Assembly: GCA_958496175.1 (NCBI GenBank)
Contig: OY292279.1
Coordinates: 9,424,001-9,488,000, forward strand
Length of the DNA: 64,000 nt
Direction: 5' to 3'
Source of the DNA: Sisyra terminalis
Taxonomy: Eukaryota > Arthropoda > Insecta > Neuroptera > Sisyridae
Position 1 is the first letter of the stretch. Each line of letters opens with the position of its first letter. The position numbers and the translations under genes were made by a program. The notes beneath the pieces were generated by a model. That model was not told where the DNA came from, did no database searches, and saw only the letters and a list, made by a program, of their open reading frames with translations. This document shows, piece by piece, positions 1 to 10,081 of the stretch.

Positions 1-684
1 AACTGATCCAAAAGGTTGCAATAATATTCAAAATTAATTGTTTTACCAGTTTGCAAGTAATCCACAAACAAAATTCCTTTCGCATCCCAAAAAACTGATG
101 GCATAACCTTCTTCCGGACACGAACTCGTTTCGAAGCCGAACAACCAGGTTCACACCACTCTTTAGCCTCTTGTTTTGATTCAGGATCATGGTGATAGAC
201 CCAAGTTTCATCCATAGTGATGAATTGACGCACAAAATCCACTTTATCCTTTTTAAAACGCTCCAAATGTTGCTGAGAAAGTCGCATTCAAATGTGTTTT
301 TGTTCCACTGTTAGCGAATGTGGCACCCATTGTGCACACAGCTTTCTAGAACCCAAAATTTCACTTAAAATATGGCTCATACTGCCTAATGAGATGTGTA
401 GAGCCTCTACTAAATCTCTCTTAGTCAATCGACGATCTTCCAAAACCATATCCAATGATTTTGGCTAGGATTTCTGATGTTGATGCGCTTTTTGAACGTC
501 CTTCACGTGGATCGTCTTCCAGGCTTGTACGACCACGTGTAAATTCAGCAACCCATCTTTCTACTGTTCTAATTGAAAGTGAACAATCATTATACACTTT
601 TAACATTCCTTCGTGAATTTCTTTTGGTGCTACACCTTCCATAAATAAGAATTTTATCTCTGCACGATATTCAATTTTTTCCAT
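1..684 (-). pseudogene. mariner transposase pseudogene, 3' part off the left edge
   Basis: Read on the minus strand from the ATG at 684, the protein starts MEKIEYRAEIKFLFMEG. The paired helix-turn-helix region follows (ERWVAEFTRGRTSLEDDPREG), as in mariner transposases, which cut and paste their own element. A frameshift lies near 449-455; reading then resumes with VLEDRRLTKRDLVEALHIS and continues to LTVEQKHI. An in-frame TGA at 288-290 stands where family members have an Arg codon (CGA to TGA). After it come ITMDETWVYHHDP, which holds the first catalytic Asp, and VFWDAKGILFVDYL, which holds the second. The third catalytic Asp and the C-terminus lie beyond base 1. With two disabling changes it is not functional. 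Family assignment is firm; subfamily is uncertain. Confidence 0.93.
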
Positions 685-864
685 TGTAAAAAAATACTGT
701 GACACGGCGACACTAAATGGCTGGTAAACAAAGAATGAATTGACAGATTGAAATGAAACTTCACATACGTTCATATGAAGAGTGTACCAAGAAAACAAAA
801 AAAAAAATTGGGCTAGTAGCAAAGCTCTTTCTTATCGAACGACAAAACTTATTGAACAACCTGG
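1..864 (-). mobile_element. mariner element with its 5' terminal repeat at 839-864
   Basis: The transposase start at 684 is followed by about 180 bases of non-coding sequence, then ACAAAACTTATTGAACAACC at about 842-861. On the minus strand this reads as a mariner-type end (GGTTGTTCAATAAGTTTTGT). A TA at 865-866 fits the expected target duplication. The other end lies off the window, so the duplication cannot be confirmed. The sequence beyond 866 matches, in inverted orientation, a repeat near 5.9-6.05 kb, which suggests the element landed in an older repeat. Confidence 0.75.
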
Positions 865-865
865 T

Positions 866-1020
866 ATTAAAAAAAAATGCCATAATGATTGGTGATCTTC
901 AACGTTGTAGGAGTACCAAAAGAAGAGGAACCATAAACATTAAACAAAAACATAGGTCAAACTTTGTAACCAATTTTTTAGAAAACTTTCCCAAAAATAT
1001 TACAAATTTCGGAAAATGAG
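866..1020 (+). repeat. dispersed repeat, inverted partner at 5880-6050
   Basis: This stretch matches the reverse complement of 5880-6050. Shared blocks include CAACGTTGTAGGAG, the poly-A/AAAGAAGA tract, AGGTCAAACTTTGTA and TTTCGGAAAAT, with scattered differences. The reading frames here are short and carry no recognisable domain. The family is not identified. The mariner element at 1-864 abuts it. Confidence 0.7.
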
Positions 1021-2474
1021 GGCATTTTAGATGATTTCTTTTCAAATAATTATATAGTAACATCTTCAATAATTTTTGAGCTATTAGATTCGGCAAAGAA
1101 TATAAAGAAATCTTTTTCGGTAGACCGTTTGATTTCCTTCGAAAAAAGCATACATTATTGCTACTTTTATTTCCTTTTGTAAGTATATTCGGTTCATTTT
1201 ATGATGGCTGCAATATTAAACACTAAATTTGTATATATGCACCATATATTTTCATTAAATTTATATCTAGGTCATCCAGTAACTACCCTTATTGACTCAA
1301 TTCAAAGTTCAATTTATATTTATAAATACATTTAACTAAACTACGTTAGTCAATGTTTATTCAAATTAAATTTGCCGAGAATGGCATTGTGAAACAATGA
1401 AAACTTGACTACTGAATCGAGTAAAGATTTCGTTGAGGAAAAATTATAAAAATATTTGTCGTTTTCACGGTTGGAATACACAAAGGAATACGTTGATATT
1501 CGCTTCAGTACTACTTCCTTCAATTCACTTTATATATCTTTGTGGAGTGCATCCGTCTACTGTGGAGCTTTTCTCGTGTATTTCTTTGAAGTATTTTTGA
1601 TTTAGCGAAAAGCTTTTAAAATATTTTCCGGCCATAGAAACGTTTAGCGCACAATTTGAGTCCAACAATGATAGATTGAATTTCGGGGTAAAATACAAAT
1701 GAATTTATGGGCGGTAATTATGTAACAAAGTGCTCGAATTTACATAACAAGAGCAACGTTTCCCGTTTAATATCTGCGTATGATATATTTTCGACGAATG
1801 ATAAATTTCAGTCTATCTATTTTAAATTTATTATCGGAACTCTCTATGACAAATATGGATATAATGTGTTACTAATTTATTTTAAATGAGAGTAATGCGT
1901 TGGGAACAGTTCATTGTTCGTTTTAATGTCGATTATTCGAACCATTAAAGTTTTGAAATGGGAACTTTATATTTATATATAAAATACAATAATTTTATGA
2001 ATTCAATGTTAAACTTTTATTAGAGACGAGATTGCTGACTTCACGTTGGGAATATTAAAATGGATATCGTTTTATTTATCCACTCGAAGAAATTCACAGT
2101 TTTCCAAAAATAAATTTCGCCTGTAGTTTTCAATAAAACGTTTAGCTACCGTACGGGAATTCGCAGAAAAATATCAAATAGTCAAACAACTTCAAATTCT
2201 TGAAATACTCTTGAACATCTTTGAAATTTCATATTGTTAAAGTATACAAATTCCTTTAACTTTTTCAATTGATTAACTTTCAAATGCTGCAATGTGGAAA
2301 ATATTTGTTTTTTTATGCTTTTTTTTTCTGGAAACATTTTTTAGAGCTTGAAGCTGGAATGTGCTTTGAAATAAATATTTTTCGTCTATGAAGCTCGGTT
2401 TTGTTTTCAATGCTTTTTCTCAAACTTAATCAAAGTAACAATTCTTTAATTTATGAATGTTAATTGTAAGTAGA
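1021..2474. other. no gene seen
   Basis: AT-rich sequence with short open frames only (longest about 60 codons) and no recognisable domain, repeat partner or splice-bounded exon. Confidence 0.5.
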
Positions 2475-3021
2475 TGATAAAATTCAGATCTCAGCTTTTA
2501 TTAAATAAGAGGACAATTCATAAAATATATTTCGGTCGAATTTATGAAGTATAATTTAATATAATCTATACTAATATATAAAATTCTTGCGTCTGTCTGT
2601 ACATTTCGATTTTGAACCCAATTTTAGGGTAAATATTTGTTTCAAGAGGGCCTTATTCCGAATTTAACATTTTTAAAATTTTTTTCTGTCTGTCTGTCTG
2701 TGTGTCCCGATTTAACTAAAGAACGGAACAACCGAATTTATTGAAATTTGGTATTAAGATACAACACACTTTTCCACAGACTATAGGCTACTTATCATTC
2801 CAAAAAAATAATAAGGGAAGGTATTCCCTAGGGATGAAAACATAAATTTTTACACTAGACCGGTGACTTATATATCATTGGAAAGGTAATTTAAAGTTTG
2901 AAAATAATCTGTAAAAATATTTTTAGTTAAACTGATAAAAAGCACAGTATATTCAATTTAAATTTTAAAACATTGCCTCTTTGAAATATAAACCTTTATA
3001 TGTATAAAACACATAGTTGAT

Positions 3022-3110
3022 GTTAATAGCGTTATGGCTTAAGTTTCTGACATTCTGATCCTCCTAATTATAAAGACGTGGGTTCGGATCTTACAGCAAA
3101 CTTTTTTTTT
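3022..3110 (+). other. tRNA-like segment inside the Helitron
   Basis: TAGCGTTATGG at 3027-3037 resembles a pol III A box, and GGTTCGGATCT at 3081-3091 is a close match to a B box. The segment ends in CAGCAAAC followed by nine T, a pol III stop. The A-to-B spacing of about 54 bases is long and would need a large variable arm or insert. The equivalent place in the second Helitron (about 18820-18905) keeps the layout, but its B box is damaged (GGCTTAAATCT). It is more likely a captured, decaying tRNA-derived unit than a working tRNA gene. The isotype cannot be read with confidence. Confidence 0.45.
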
Positions 3111-4227
3111 TATTTTTATTTTTTACAAAATTGTTGTAAATAGACCTTTAGAGTTACTCAATATTGAAATATTAACATAAAAAAATAATAGTAGTAGTAG
3201 TAATAATAATAATAGTAATTAAACTTAAAGTAAATACGTTTTTAAAACCGTGCATACATAAAATCCTGTATTTATATATCGCCTCTGACTGATGAAATTT
3301 TAATATTCGATGTATTCCTTTTAAGAAGTAGACAACTGATAAGAATTTTTTTTTTTGAAAATTCCTACCCTAAAAGAGTAAAAGGGGTGACTAAGTTTGT
3401 ATGAAAAAATGAAAAGTTAGTCAACAATCGAAATTTTGAATTTAATAAGTGCAATTAATAAATAAATTATTAATTATAAGTTTCTGTTTTTGTTATATCA
3501 TTTTAGTAACAACGTTATAAATAACGTTATTTCACTAAATTAGTGTGAAAGTATATGTAGTACTTATACTAACAAACCGATTTTTAATTTTTGTTTGTTT
3601 TTCAACAATCAAACTTTTTAAAATCTAATTTTTATGAACCAATGATTGTGACCTGGAGCAATTATTTATTCTGCTGAAAAACATTAAGGGAGCAATTTTT
3701 TGTCATATATTTCATTATCAATCAAAATATAAAATCTTCCAAACTAACTTTTCTTCGGTATTCAGAAAAATTTGAAAATCGATTATTGTTCTTGAAAATA
3801 TATAAAATATTCTTATTTCCTTCCACGTTTTCTACCTGTTTCCAACAATTTTGTATGTACAACGTCTAAATGTGCGAAATCGAATTGCTTTTTAGTAATG
3901 ATGATCAAAATAAAGAAGGTCATAAGTTTTTTCGTTTTACATTGTATTTTCCAAATAAAAGGATATTTTTGACGATGAAATTTGGAAAATGTTTTTCTTA
4001 TACGATGCAGATATATAATAAGAAAGGGTTTTTGTTAATTTCTTCCCTAAAAAAGTGAAAAATGGTGGCAAAGTTAGTACGGCATAACGTCTATCAAACA
4101 ATCGAAATTTCAAATTTAATTATCAAAATATGTTCGTAATAGGCGCAACGTTTTATCGCTTAAAATAAAACAATGTTGATTTATTATTAGATTCAAAAAC
4201 GTAGGATCTGCTTAAAAATTTATACTC

Positions 4228-4228
<1 letters not shown>

Positions 4229-4267
<39 letters not shown>
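4229..4267. repeat. TA dinucleotide microsatellite
   Basis: About 19 uninterrupted TA units inside the Helitron. The matching position in the second Helitron (about 20120) has only a few units. Confidence 0.95.
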
Positions 4268-4269
<2 letters not shown>

Positions 4270-4743
4270 GAAAAAGGTTAAGTTCATAAGTGAGCATTAA
4301 GTTTTTTGGCTTTCACATATTGTAAACCAAAAATCCGAAATACGTTTTCACAAATAAATATATTAGTGAGCGAATATCGAGTAGCGAGAAATTCGGTGAA
4401 CTAAAAGAAAATGGTTTAATTTTATAGTTGAAATTCAGATATTTTAATAATAAGTGCATAGATACACAATGGTTATACTTGATTATGGAGGAACTGGGTT
4501 TTGTGCAATTGAACAAATTTTAATTTCGTGGTAGTTTAGTAAATTGTGAAATAGTTTCGAGAAAAGGGTTCATTCGAGAGTCGAGACAATGAAGTGTGAT
4601 TTTTACTACCATTCTAAATATCTAGGCGAGTGTTTTGATAACTTTTGACTGTTTTAAGTTATAATTATGACTGACTTTATGGAACTTAACGATAGTTTTT
4701 ATTTATGAATAGATGCTGATTGATTTACGGATTAATTGATTCA

Positions 4744-4761
4744 CGGTAGGTATACCTACCG
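4744..4761. repeat. 18-bp perfect palindrome conserved in three Helitrons
   Basis: CGGTAGGTATACCTACCG reads the same on both strands. It is present unchanged near 9465-9482 and 20634-20651, at the same distance from each Helitron 3' end, although the flanks have diverged. Conservation suggests a binding site or structural role for the 3' module, which is inferred. Confidence 0.85.
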
Positions 4762-5590
4762 TAGGTAAACGGTTTTTTTAGATACTTTTTAGATATTTAT
4801 AATTATTTTTTGAAAATTAATTGATCATTATATACAACTATTTTATTCTAAGTAACAGTTTATTAAATGTGTATTTTTAAAGTTGACAAAATAGTGTTTT
4901 TAAGTATGATTATGGTTTTCGTAAAAGAAATAAGAAAAATAATAATTTTCATATACCACTACAAATAGCAAATTTAGAAAAGAAAATATAATCTACACCT
5001 ACGTTACGCAGACGAAGTCGCGGGGATCAGCTAGTAATATATAAAACCATACCATAAACATAAATTTGAACAGAAGTTCAAACAAAAATATTCGTGACGT
5101 ATTACCCACATACGTATTTCGATTGCAAAGCAATCTTCCTCAGTGGTCATCAAGTAGTTTGGATCACTCCATAACTGCTTTGTGATAATTCAGGTTGTTT
5201 AAGATCGGTTTTTTTATTTAATATTTTTTAACATTCAAATTAGCTACGTTTCGTTACGTATAGTAACTTCAACAGGCTTCTATAAAAAATTAAAATAATT
5301 ACAAAATATGCCAATCATACATAAATTTAAAAACTATAGTAATATACATATAATATAGATAATATAAAATTATTTAATTATAAATATTTTATATTATCTA
5401 TATTATAAGTATATTATTATAGTTTTGAAATTTACGTATGATTGATATATTTTGTAACTATTTTAATTTTTATAGAAGCTTGATGAAGTTACGATACGTA
5501 GCTAATTTGAGTATTAAAAAATATTAAATAAAAAAAAACGATCTTAAATAACCTGAATTGTCTTCTTAGTTAATTGTAAGTTCAAAAGTG

Positions 5591-5879
5591 AACTAAGTTC
5601 AATTGTAAATTTATTTTGAGATTTCCTTAAAAGTACTTTATTTTAAATGCAATACTTCAGTCATTTTTTGTGTCTACTCTTGAAAAAGCATTTGTTTAAT
5701 TTTAAGACTTTTAATTTCAAATTTGTATCTTTTTCACTTATCTTTTGCCTCGACCCTAACCCTGTATCTAGTTTTAAAAAATCCATATCAAAGTACAAAC
5801 ATTAAAAAAGTATTTTTTTTGCCAGGTTTGTGCTATTTGCAAATAAATTGTAGCTCAATTAGGAAATAAATCATCAAAG
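5591..5879. other. no gene seen
   Basis: AT-rich, with no recognisable repeat partner or reading frame. Confidence 0.45.
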
Positions 5880-6050
5880 ATTTCCTAATTTTCCGAAATT
5901 GAAAATATTTTTAGGAAAGTTTCTCAAAAATTGGGTACAAAGTTTGACCTTAAGATTTTTTTATGTATAATGAATAAGGTCTTTCTTCTTTTGGGGCTCC
6001 TACAACGTTGGAGATTAGCGATCAACAGGGCAATTTTTATTTTTGAACAA
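5880..6050 (-). repeat. dispersed repeat, inverted partner of 866-1020
   Basis: Reverse complement match to 866-1020, with the shared block CTCCTACAACGTTG. It precedes a Tc1-like transposase remnant at 6181, but I cannot show that the two belong to the same element. Confidence 0.65.
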
Positions 6051-6180
6051 TAATGGAAGGAAGAGTTCTTTAGTGTTATTTTTGAACCACTTACGAAGGT
6101 TGGCTGGCTAGGAAGTCCTTTTTTTTCCCAGAGCTTTTTTTCGTTTAATTCGACCCTGAATTAGTATGTGATTTCATTGA

Positions 6181-6336
6181 TCTTCTGTGACCATTTTGTG
6201 GGGTTTCTTGAATTCACGAGTTGATGTCAACAAGCCAAAGACTTTTGCAGCCATCAAAGAGAATATCTGTCAGGAATGCAGGACCCTATCGATGGAATTT
6301 TTGGCAAGAATGATGAAAAATGAACCTATAAATTGA
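6181..6336 (+). pseudogene. Tc1/mariner-superfamily transposase, C-terminal fragment
   Basis: A 51-codon open stretch reads LWGFLNSRVDVNKPKTFAA and then IKENICQECRTLSMEFLARM before a TGA at 6334-6336. This is the region after the last catalytic acid in the group whose transposases carry the motif CDLTPLDFFLWG. Here the catalytic segment is lost or unreadable just upstream. The same superfamily is represented by the element at 53297-54213. It is a short relic, and no terminal repeats could be paired with it. Confidence 0.7.
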
Positions 6337-6539
6337 ACTTCTATGGCCATCAATTCTGATGACATGACAGCCACTTGGCCGATATTATTTGTTCTATCCA
6401 ATGAAAAAAAATACAGTTAAAATACTTCGAGTTATAAATTTTGCGCCACTTTGTAGTTAAAAGGATAAGTCTTAACCGAATTATTGAGATCTCAGGAGGG
6501 GAAAATTTTTAAATCTATTATATAAAAATGAATTGAGAC

Positions 6540-8465
6540 ATGTGGGTCTGAAATGGTTTTCCTTATTTTGGTCTTGAAATACTTGTAGAAGGCAAAAGAA
6601 AGTTTCAAAGGTCAGAAAACAAGAAATTGTAAGGGAAATAGTAAATTTCAATAATTTTTTTCTCATATAATCTGTTAATATCTGTCAAATAGGCAAAATA
6701 GGCAGAGAAGACGTTGACAATAATAAATATTTGACTTGTTTATTGTGAAAGTGGCGTAAGTCCATTTCAAGGACGGTCTAAATGGTGATTCTTCTTCTTG
6801 TAACTAGAACAAAGTATGTTAATTATTTAACTGCTAAGTTTTCAGAAATTTCTGATTTCATTTGAGTTATTAACAAAAACGTCAATTTTTCCCTCCTCCT
6901 TAGTATCTTATGTTCCTATGGTTAAAAGTGATAACACTTGAGGGATTGTTCTTGAAACGGACTTAACTCACTTTCAGAATAAACAGTTCATTTGACAACA
7001 AATAAATATGTGATTTCTTGGCTTTGTGATTTTGCAAAAGTACTGCCATTTACTTATACGTAAGTTACTTAGTTACTTATACGTAGATATTTTACTCAAT
7101 ATTTATTGTAATCTATAACAAATGGGGAAATCACAATCATTTATCAATAATTTATGGCGTTAATATATAGCATTGAATCTGCTGGGTTATGTTGGGTTGG
7201 TGGAAAAGTAAAATAGTCACAATTGGTCCTACCACCAGATCAATTATGCTCATTAGTTTATGGAGTAGGAAATGATTCTAAAAATTCTTTGGCCAATATT
7301 CAAAAATATAACAGTTGTTTTCAAATGACGTCATTTGGCGCATAAAACAAATATTATGTTAAGGAAGTACTGAAGAAAACTGGAAAATTCCCAATAAGAT
7401 TCCAGTCCCTGACTACGAATGTCCTTAGGATCGAATTGGCCAAAAGAATGATACAATTTCTAGGGACAGAAATAGGCAAAAACAAAAATATGTTTAGAAA
7501 TATCCATGCATATCTTTAAACTCATGAATAGGAGAGAATTTAAGGATTTTTTGTATGCATTTGTTTTATAGGTGCAAATCAAAACAAGTAAAATACAATG
7601 TGTATTAATTTATTTATTAATTATTATTGATATTGTTAGTAATTTAATTACTAAAAATGTAGCAGTATTGCCGATATTAATTAGTTTTCGTAATTCAATT
7701 TTAGGTGGTACGAAGTTCACCGAATTTAATGAAACCATGAAATGAAATCTGAAATTTGGTTTGTTTTCAAAATCATGAAAAATATTATTAAATTGTATAT
7801 ATACAAAAAATACAAGGATATGCCTTTAAAAGTAAAATCCTTTATTTTGTTGATATGTTCCTTTCGATAATTGTTTGATTATTAACTCAAAAACGTTTAC
7901 AGAATTGTAATCAAATTGAAATGAACTGATTTTATTTTAACAGTTTATGAAGATTTAAATTTAAACGTGTAGGCCAAATATAGATTTGAATTTATTATAA
8001 TTACTTTTAATTGGTAATAAGAGATAAAAAAAGTTGGAATAAATTTCACTTTTGTTATGGCTTTTGTCATGGATTCCACACATTAAATGCAAAACCAGTT
8101 TAACAGTAAGCTAGAGTCTAATGCAATCAATAACACAAACATAGTTGAAGCTTGGAGGCCAAAATGTTAATGAGATAACGAAAGGTACAAATATGTCGTT
8201 TAAGGAATTTGGAACCAGTTTTGAGGTATTTATTATTTGTTGTCAATTGTAATAACATTAACACCTGATTCCGAATCGATTAGTAACACCCTTGAATCGG
8301 AATTTTTCTCACATTTTGGCCTTCAAGATTTTACTTTGTTATTGTTCATATCATCAGTTGAGAGCAGGTAAAATTCTTTTCAATTTCACACCTCTTAGGA
8401 ATTCATTCCGTTTGGCTCACAATATTGATCATTATGGACCAAAGGTTGGTAAAATGAACGTAAAT
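6540..8465 (+). repeat. dispersed repeat R1, copy A (inverted copy at 61020-63190)
   Basis: About 1.7 kb matches the reverse complement of 61020-63190 along most of its length. Shared blocks include ACTGCCATTTACTTAT, CAACTGTTATATTTTTGAA (read from the other strand), TCACATTTTGGCCTTCAAG and CAATATTGATCATTATGGA. Copy A carries a 254-bp MITE (6736-6989) absent from copy B; copy B carries a 0.7-kb element absent from copy A. Open frames such as 8292-8522 are not preserved in the other copy, so I do not call them genes. The termini and class of R1 are not identified. Confidence 0.8.
6736..6989. mobile_element. MITE with a target duplication and an empty site in the window
   Basis: Terminal inverted repeats of about 38 bp: TGTTTATTGTGAAAGTG on the left against TGTTTATTCTGAAAGTG on the right, both continuing into AAGTCC.TTTCAAG. 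ATTTGAC flanks it on both sides (6729-6735 and 6990-6996). In R1 copy B (near 63.02 kb) that sequence occurs once and the element is missing, so this is a clean insertion. A 7-bp duplication (8 with one mismatch) fits hAT-like or related DNA transposons. It has no coding capacity. Confidence 0.85.
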
Positions 8466-8800
8466 ATTTGTCTACCTGAATTTTATCGTACAATTCAAGA
8501 ACCGGTTAATCGATTTCGATAATATTTTGTTTTCAGGTACATCTTAGTGGTTCGCCAAAAAAAAAAATGTATAAAGAGGATCACCAACAAGTTAATCTAA
8601 ATAGTTGTGCCAAAATTTTATTCTGACTTCTCTTATGGCTCCAATTTAAAGACAGCTTTAGTGATTTGATAAAAACTTTGTAATCAAGTTTAACTAAATT
8701 TTCTTTAGATGAACAGGTTGCCTATTTAGGTTGAATTCTTAATAATAAAAGTACCATTCAGAAGAAGGGTTCTTAAAATAAATAAACGGACACCTATTAG
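8466..8800. other. no gene seen
   Basis: AT-rich; nothing recognised. Confidence 0.45.
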
Positions 8801-9745
8801 TCTATTATTATAAAGAGGAAAGATTTGATTGTTTGTTTGCTTTGAATAGGCTCCGAAACTACTTGCCAGATTTGAAAAATTCTTTCACTGCTGGGAAGCT
8901 ACACTATTTTCGGTGAACATAGGCTATATTAAATTTTCAAAAAAGTTAGGGATCCATATTAAAACTCCAATAATGTAACCCAAAGCCTGAAAAAAATACC
9001 AAAAAACATTCTTTTATCGCGTGCGCTGCGAAAACTATTGGTTGTAGAACAAAATAATGTAGTACGATTTTGCAGAACATATCATTATCTACAAAAAATA
9101 GAGCGACAGCATATGTCTAACTATAATAGTTATGTCGCAATAAGTGTTTTTTCTTTTTAAAAAATATATATAAATCCCACCGCTATAAAAGCTCTTTTAT
9201 TTTTACTTTGAGATTAATCCTAATCAAAATAAATGACTTCATATTTAAGTTTGCTTCAAAACCATTATATAACTTTTTGAGTTATTCAATTTGAACATTC
9301 CATTCGAAAGATATCACAAGTTTAAAAATGTAAGTTATTTGAAAAATGTCGCATGGTCACCGCTCTTTACTTATAATTAAGACCAACTTTATTGAACTTG
9401 GCGATATTTTTTATTTATGTATAGATGCTGATTGATTTACAGATTATTTGGTCTACGGTAGGTATACCTACCGTAGCTATACGCAATAGACATACTTGTT
9501 TTGTATATTTATAAATATTTTTTGAAAATTAATTGATCATCACACACAAATATATTATTTTAAGCAACAGTTTTTTAAATGTGTCTTTTTAAAGTTGACG
9601 AAATAGTGTTTTTAAGTATGATTACGTTTTTCGTAAAAGAAATAAGAAAAATAAAAATTTTCATATACCACTACAAATGGCAGATTTGAAAAGAAAACAT
9701 AATCTACACCTACGTTACGCAGACGAAGTTGCGGGGATCAGCTAG
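8801..9745 (+). mobile_element. short Helitron with a different 5' half
   Basis: Starts TCTATTATTATAAAGAGG and continues with the familiar Helitron 5' tract of TTTGTTTGC repeats, a segment about an unsatisfied ACTACT and CTACACTATTTTCGGTG. It ends GCGGGGATCAGCTAG. The last 385 bases are homologous to the ends of the two long Helitrons, including the 18-bp palindrome and the 3' hairpin (CGC-A-GAC, GAA, GTTGCG, with one pair kept as G-T). The first 560 bases are unrelated to theirs. The base after CTAG is T as expected; the base before TC is G rather than A, so the 5' boundary may be off by a few bases. Confidence 0.85.
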
Positions 9746-9821
9746 TTGGATATAAATTGGAGTCATTAATTAAAAATTTCTGTTCTTATTTATGATATCG
9801 AAAAATCAGCATACTTGAAAT

Positions 9822-10081
9822 CAGGGGTGGCCAACCGAAATGATGTTGCAGGCCACTTCGGAAATGCATTACAACTTCACGGGTCTCTTTTGAAGTTATA
9901 TCTCAAATTCTTCATACTAAATTTAGATACCCTGTAAAAAAATTTAATTTATTGGTTTTCACCACTTTAGTCAGTATAAAATGCATACATTTTATAAAAG
10001 TCTGATGAATTTCGCGGGTCAAAAAAATTGTCAAGATGTTCTTTTTGCGGTCCGCGGGTTGGCCACCTTTGACAACCTCTG
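9822..10081. mobile_element. hAT-type non-autonomous element
   Basis: Begins CAGGGGTGGCCAACC and ends GGTTGGCCACC...ACCTCTG, giving imperfect inverted ends of the CAGGGGTGG type common in hAT elements. The flanks CTTGAAAT and ATTTAAAT are a plausible decayed 8-bp target duplication (6 of 8 equal). At 260 bp it has no coding capacity. Confidence 0.75.

Larger units (their letters stand above)
2565..5034 (+). mobile_element. Helitron, non-autonomous, 2.47 kb
   Basis: The 5' end is TCTATACTAATATATAAA and the 3' end is ATCAGCTAG, the TC...CTAG termini of insect Helitrons, which move by rolling-circle replication using a RepHel protein supplied elsewhere. A 3' hairpin at 5007-5022 (CGC-A-GAC, loop GAA, GTCGCG) sits about 10 bases before CTAG. 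The element lies between A and T with no target duplication, and other P1 copies in the window show the matching empty site. Inside are a tRNA-like unit (3022-3100), a TA microsatellite (4229-4267) and an 18-bp perfect palindrome (4744-4761). No Rep or helicase motif was found. It is colinear with 18364-20916. Confidence 0.93.
2524..5178. repeat. P1 repeat (hammerhead-like core), split by a Helitron
   Basis: P1 occurs as 2524-2564 plus 5035-5178 and is recognisable from the other copies at 15.6, 16.0-16.4 and 19.5-19.85 kb. In those copies TTTAATATAA is followed directly by TAATATATAAAA; here the Helitron 2565-5034 separates the two halves exactly between A and T. On the minus strand 5117-5143 reads CTGAGGA, A, GATTGC, a 3-base loop, GCAATC, GAAA, which is the core arrangement of a hammerhead ribozyme. 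This copy has one changed loop base. No protein is encoded. Confidence 0.8.
2475..5590. repeat. P2 palindromic repeat, split by P1 and a Helitron
   Basis: The outer layer of a three-level nest. The left piece (2475-2523) is the reverse complement of 16570-16620. The right piece (about 5179-5585) is a foldback with its centre near 5370. Its two arms carry the tract ATTCAAATTAGCTACGTTTCG and its inverse. On the minus strand the left arm reads as a short hairpin (GTTAC..GTAAC) followed by GAAACGTAGC. The uninterrupted order is visible at 16560-16612, where the two pieces are adjacent. AATTCA at 2518-2523 and again near 5179 is the probable target duplication made when P1 entered. No coding capacity. 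Confidence 0.75.

Noticed and set aside
8292..8522. 76-codon frame in repeat R1 copy A
   Set aside because: The matching part of R1 copy B does not keep the frame.
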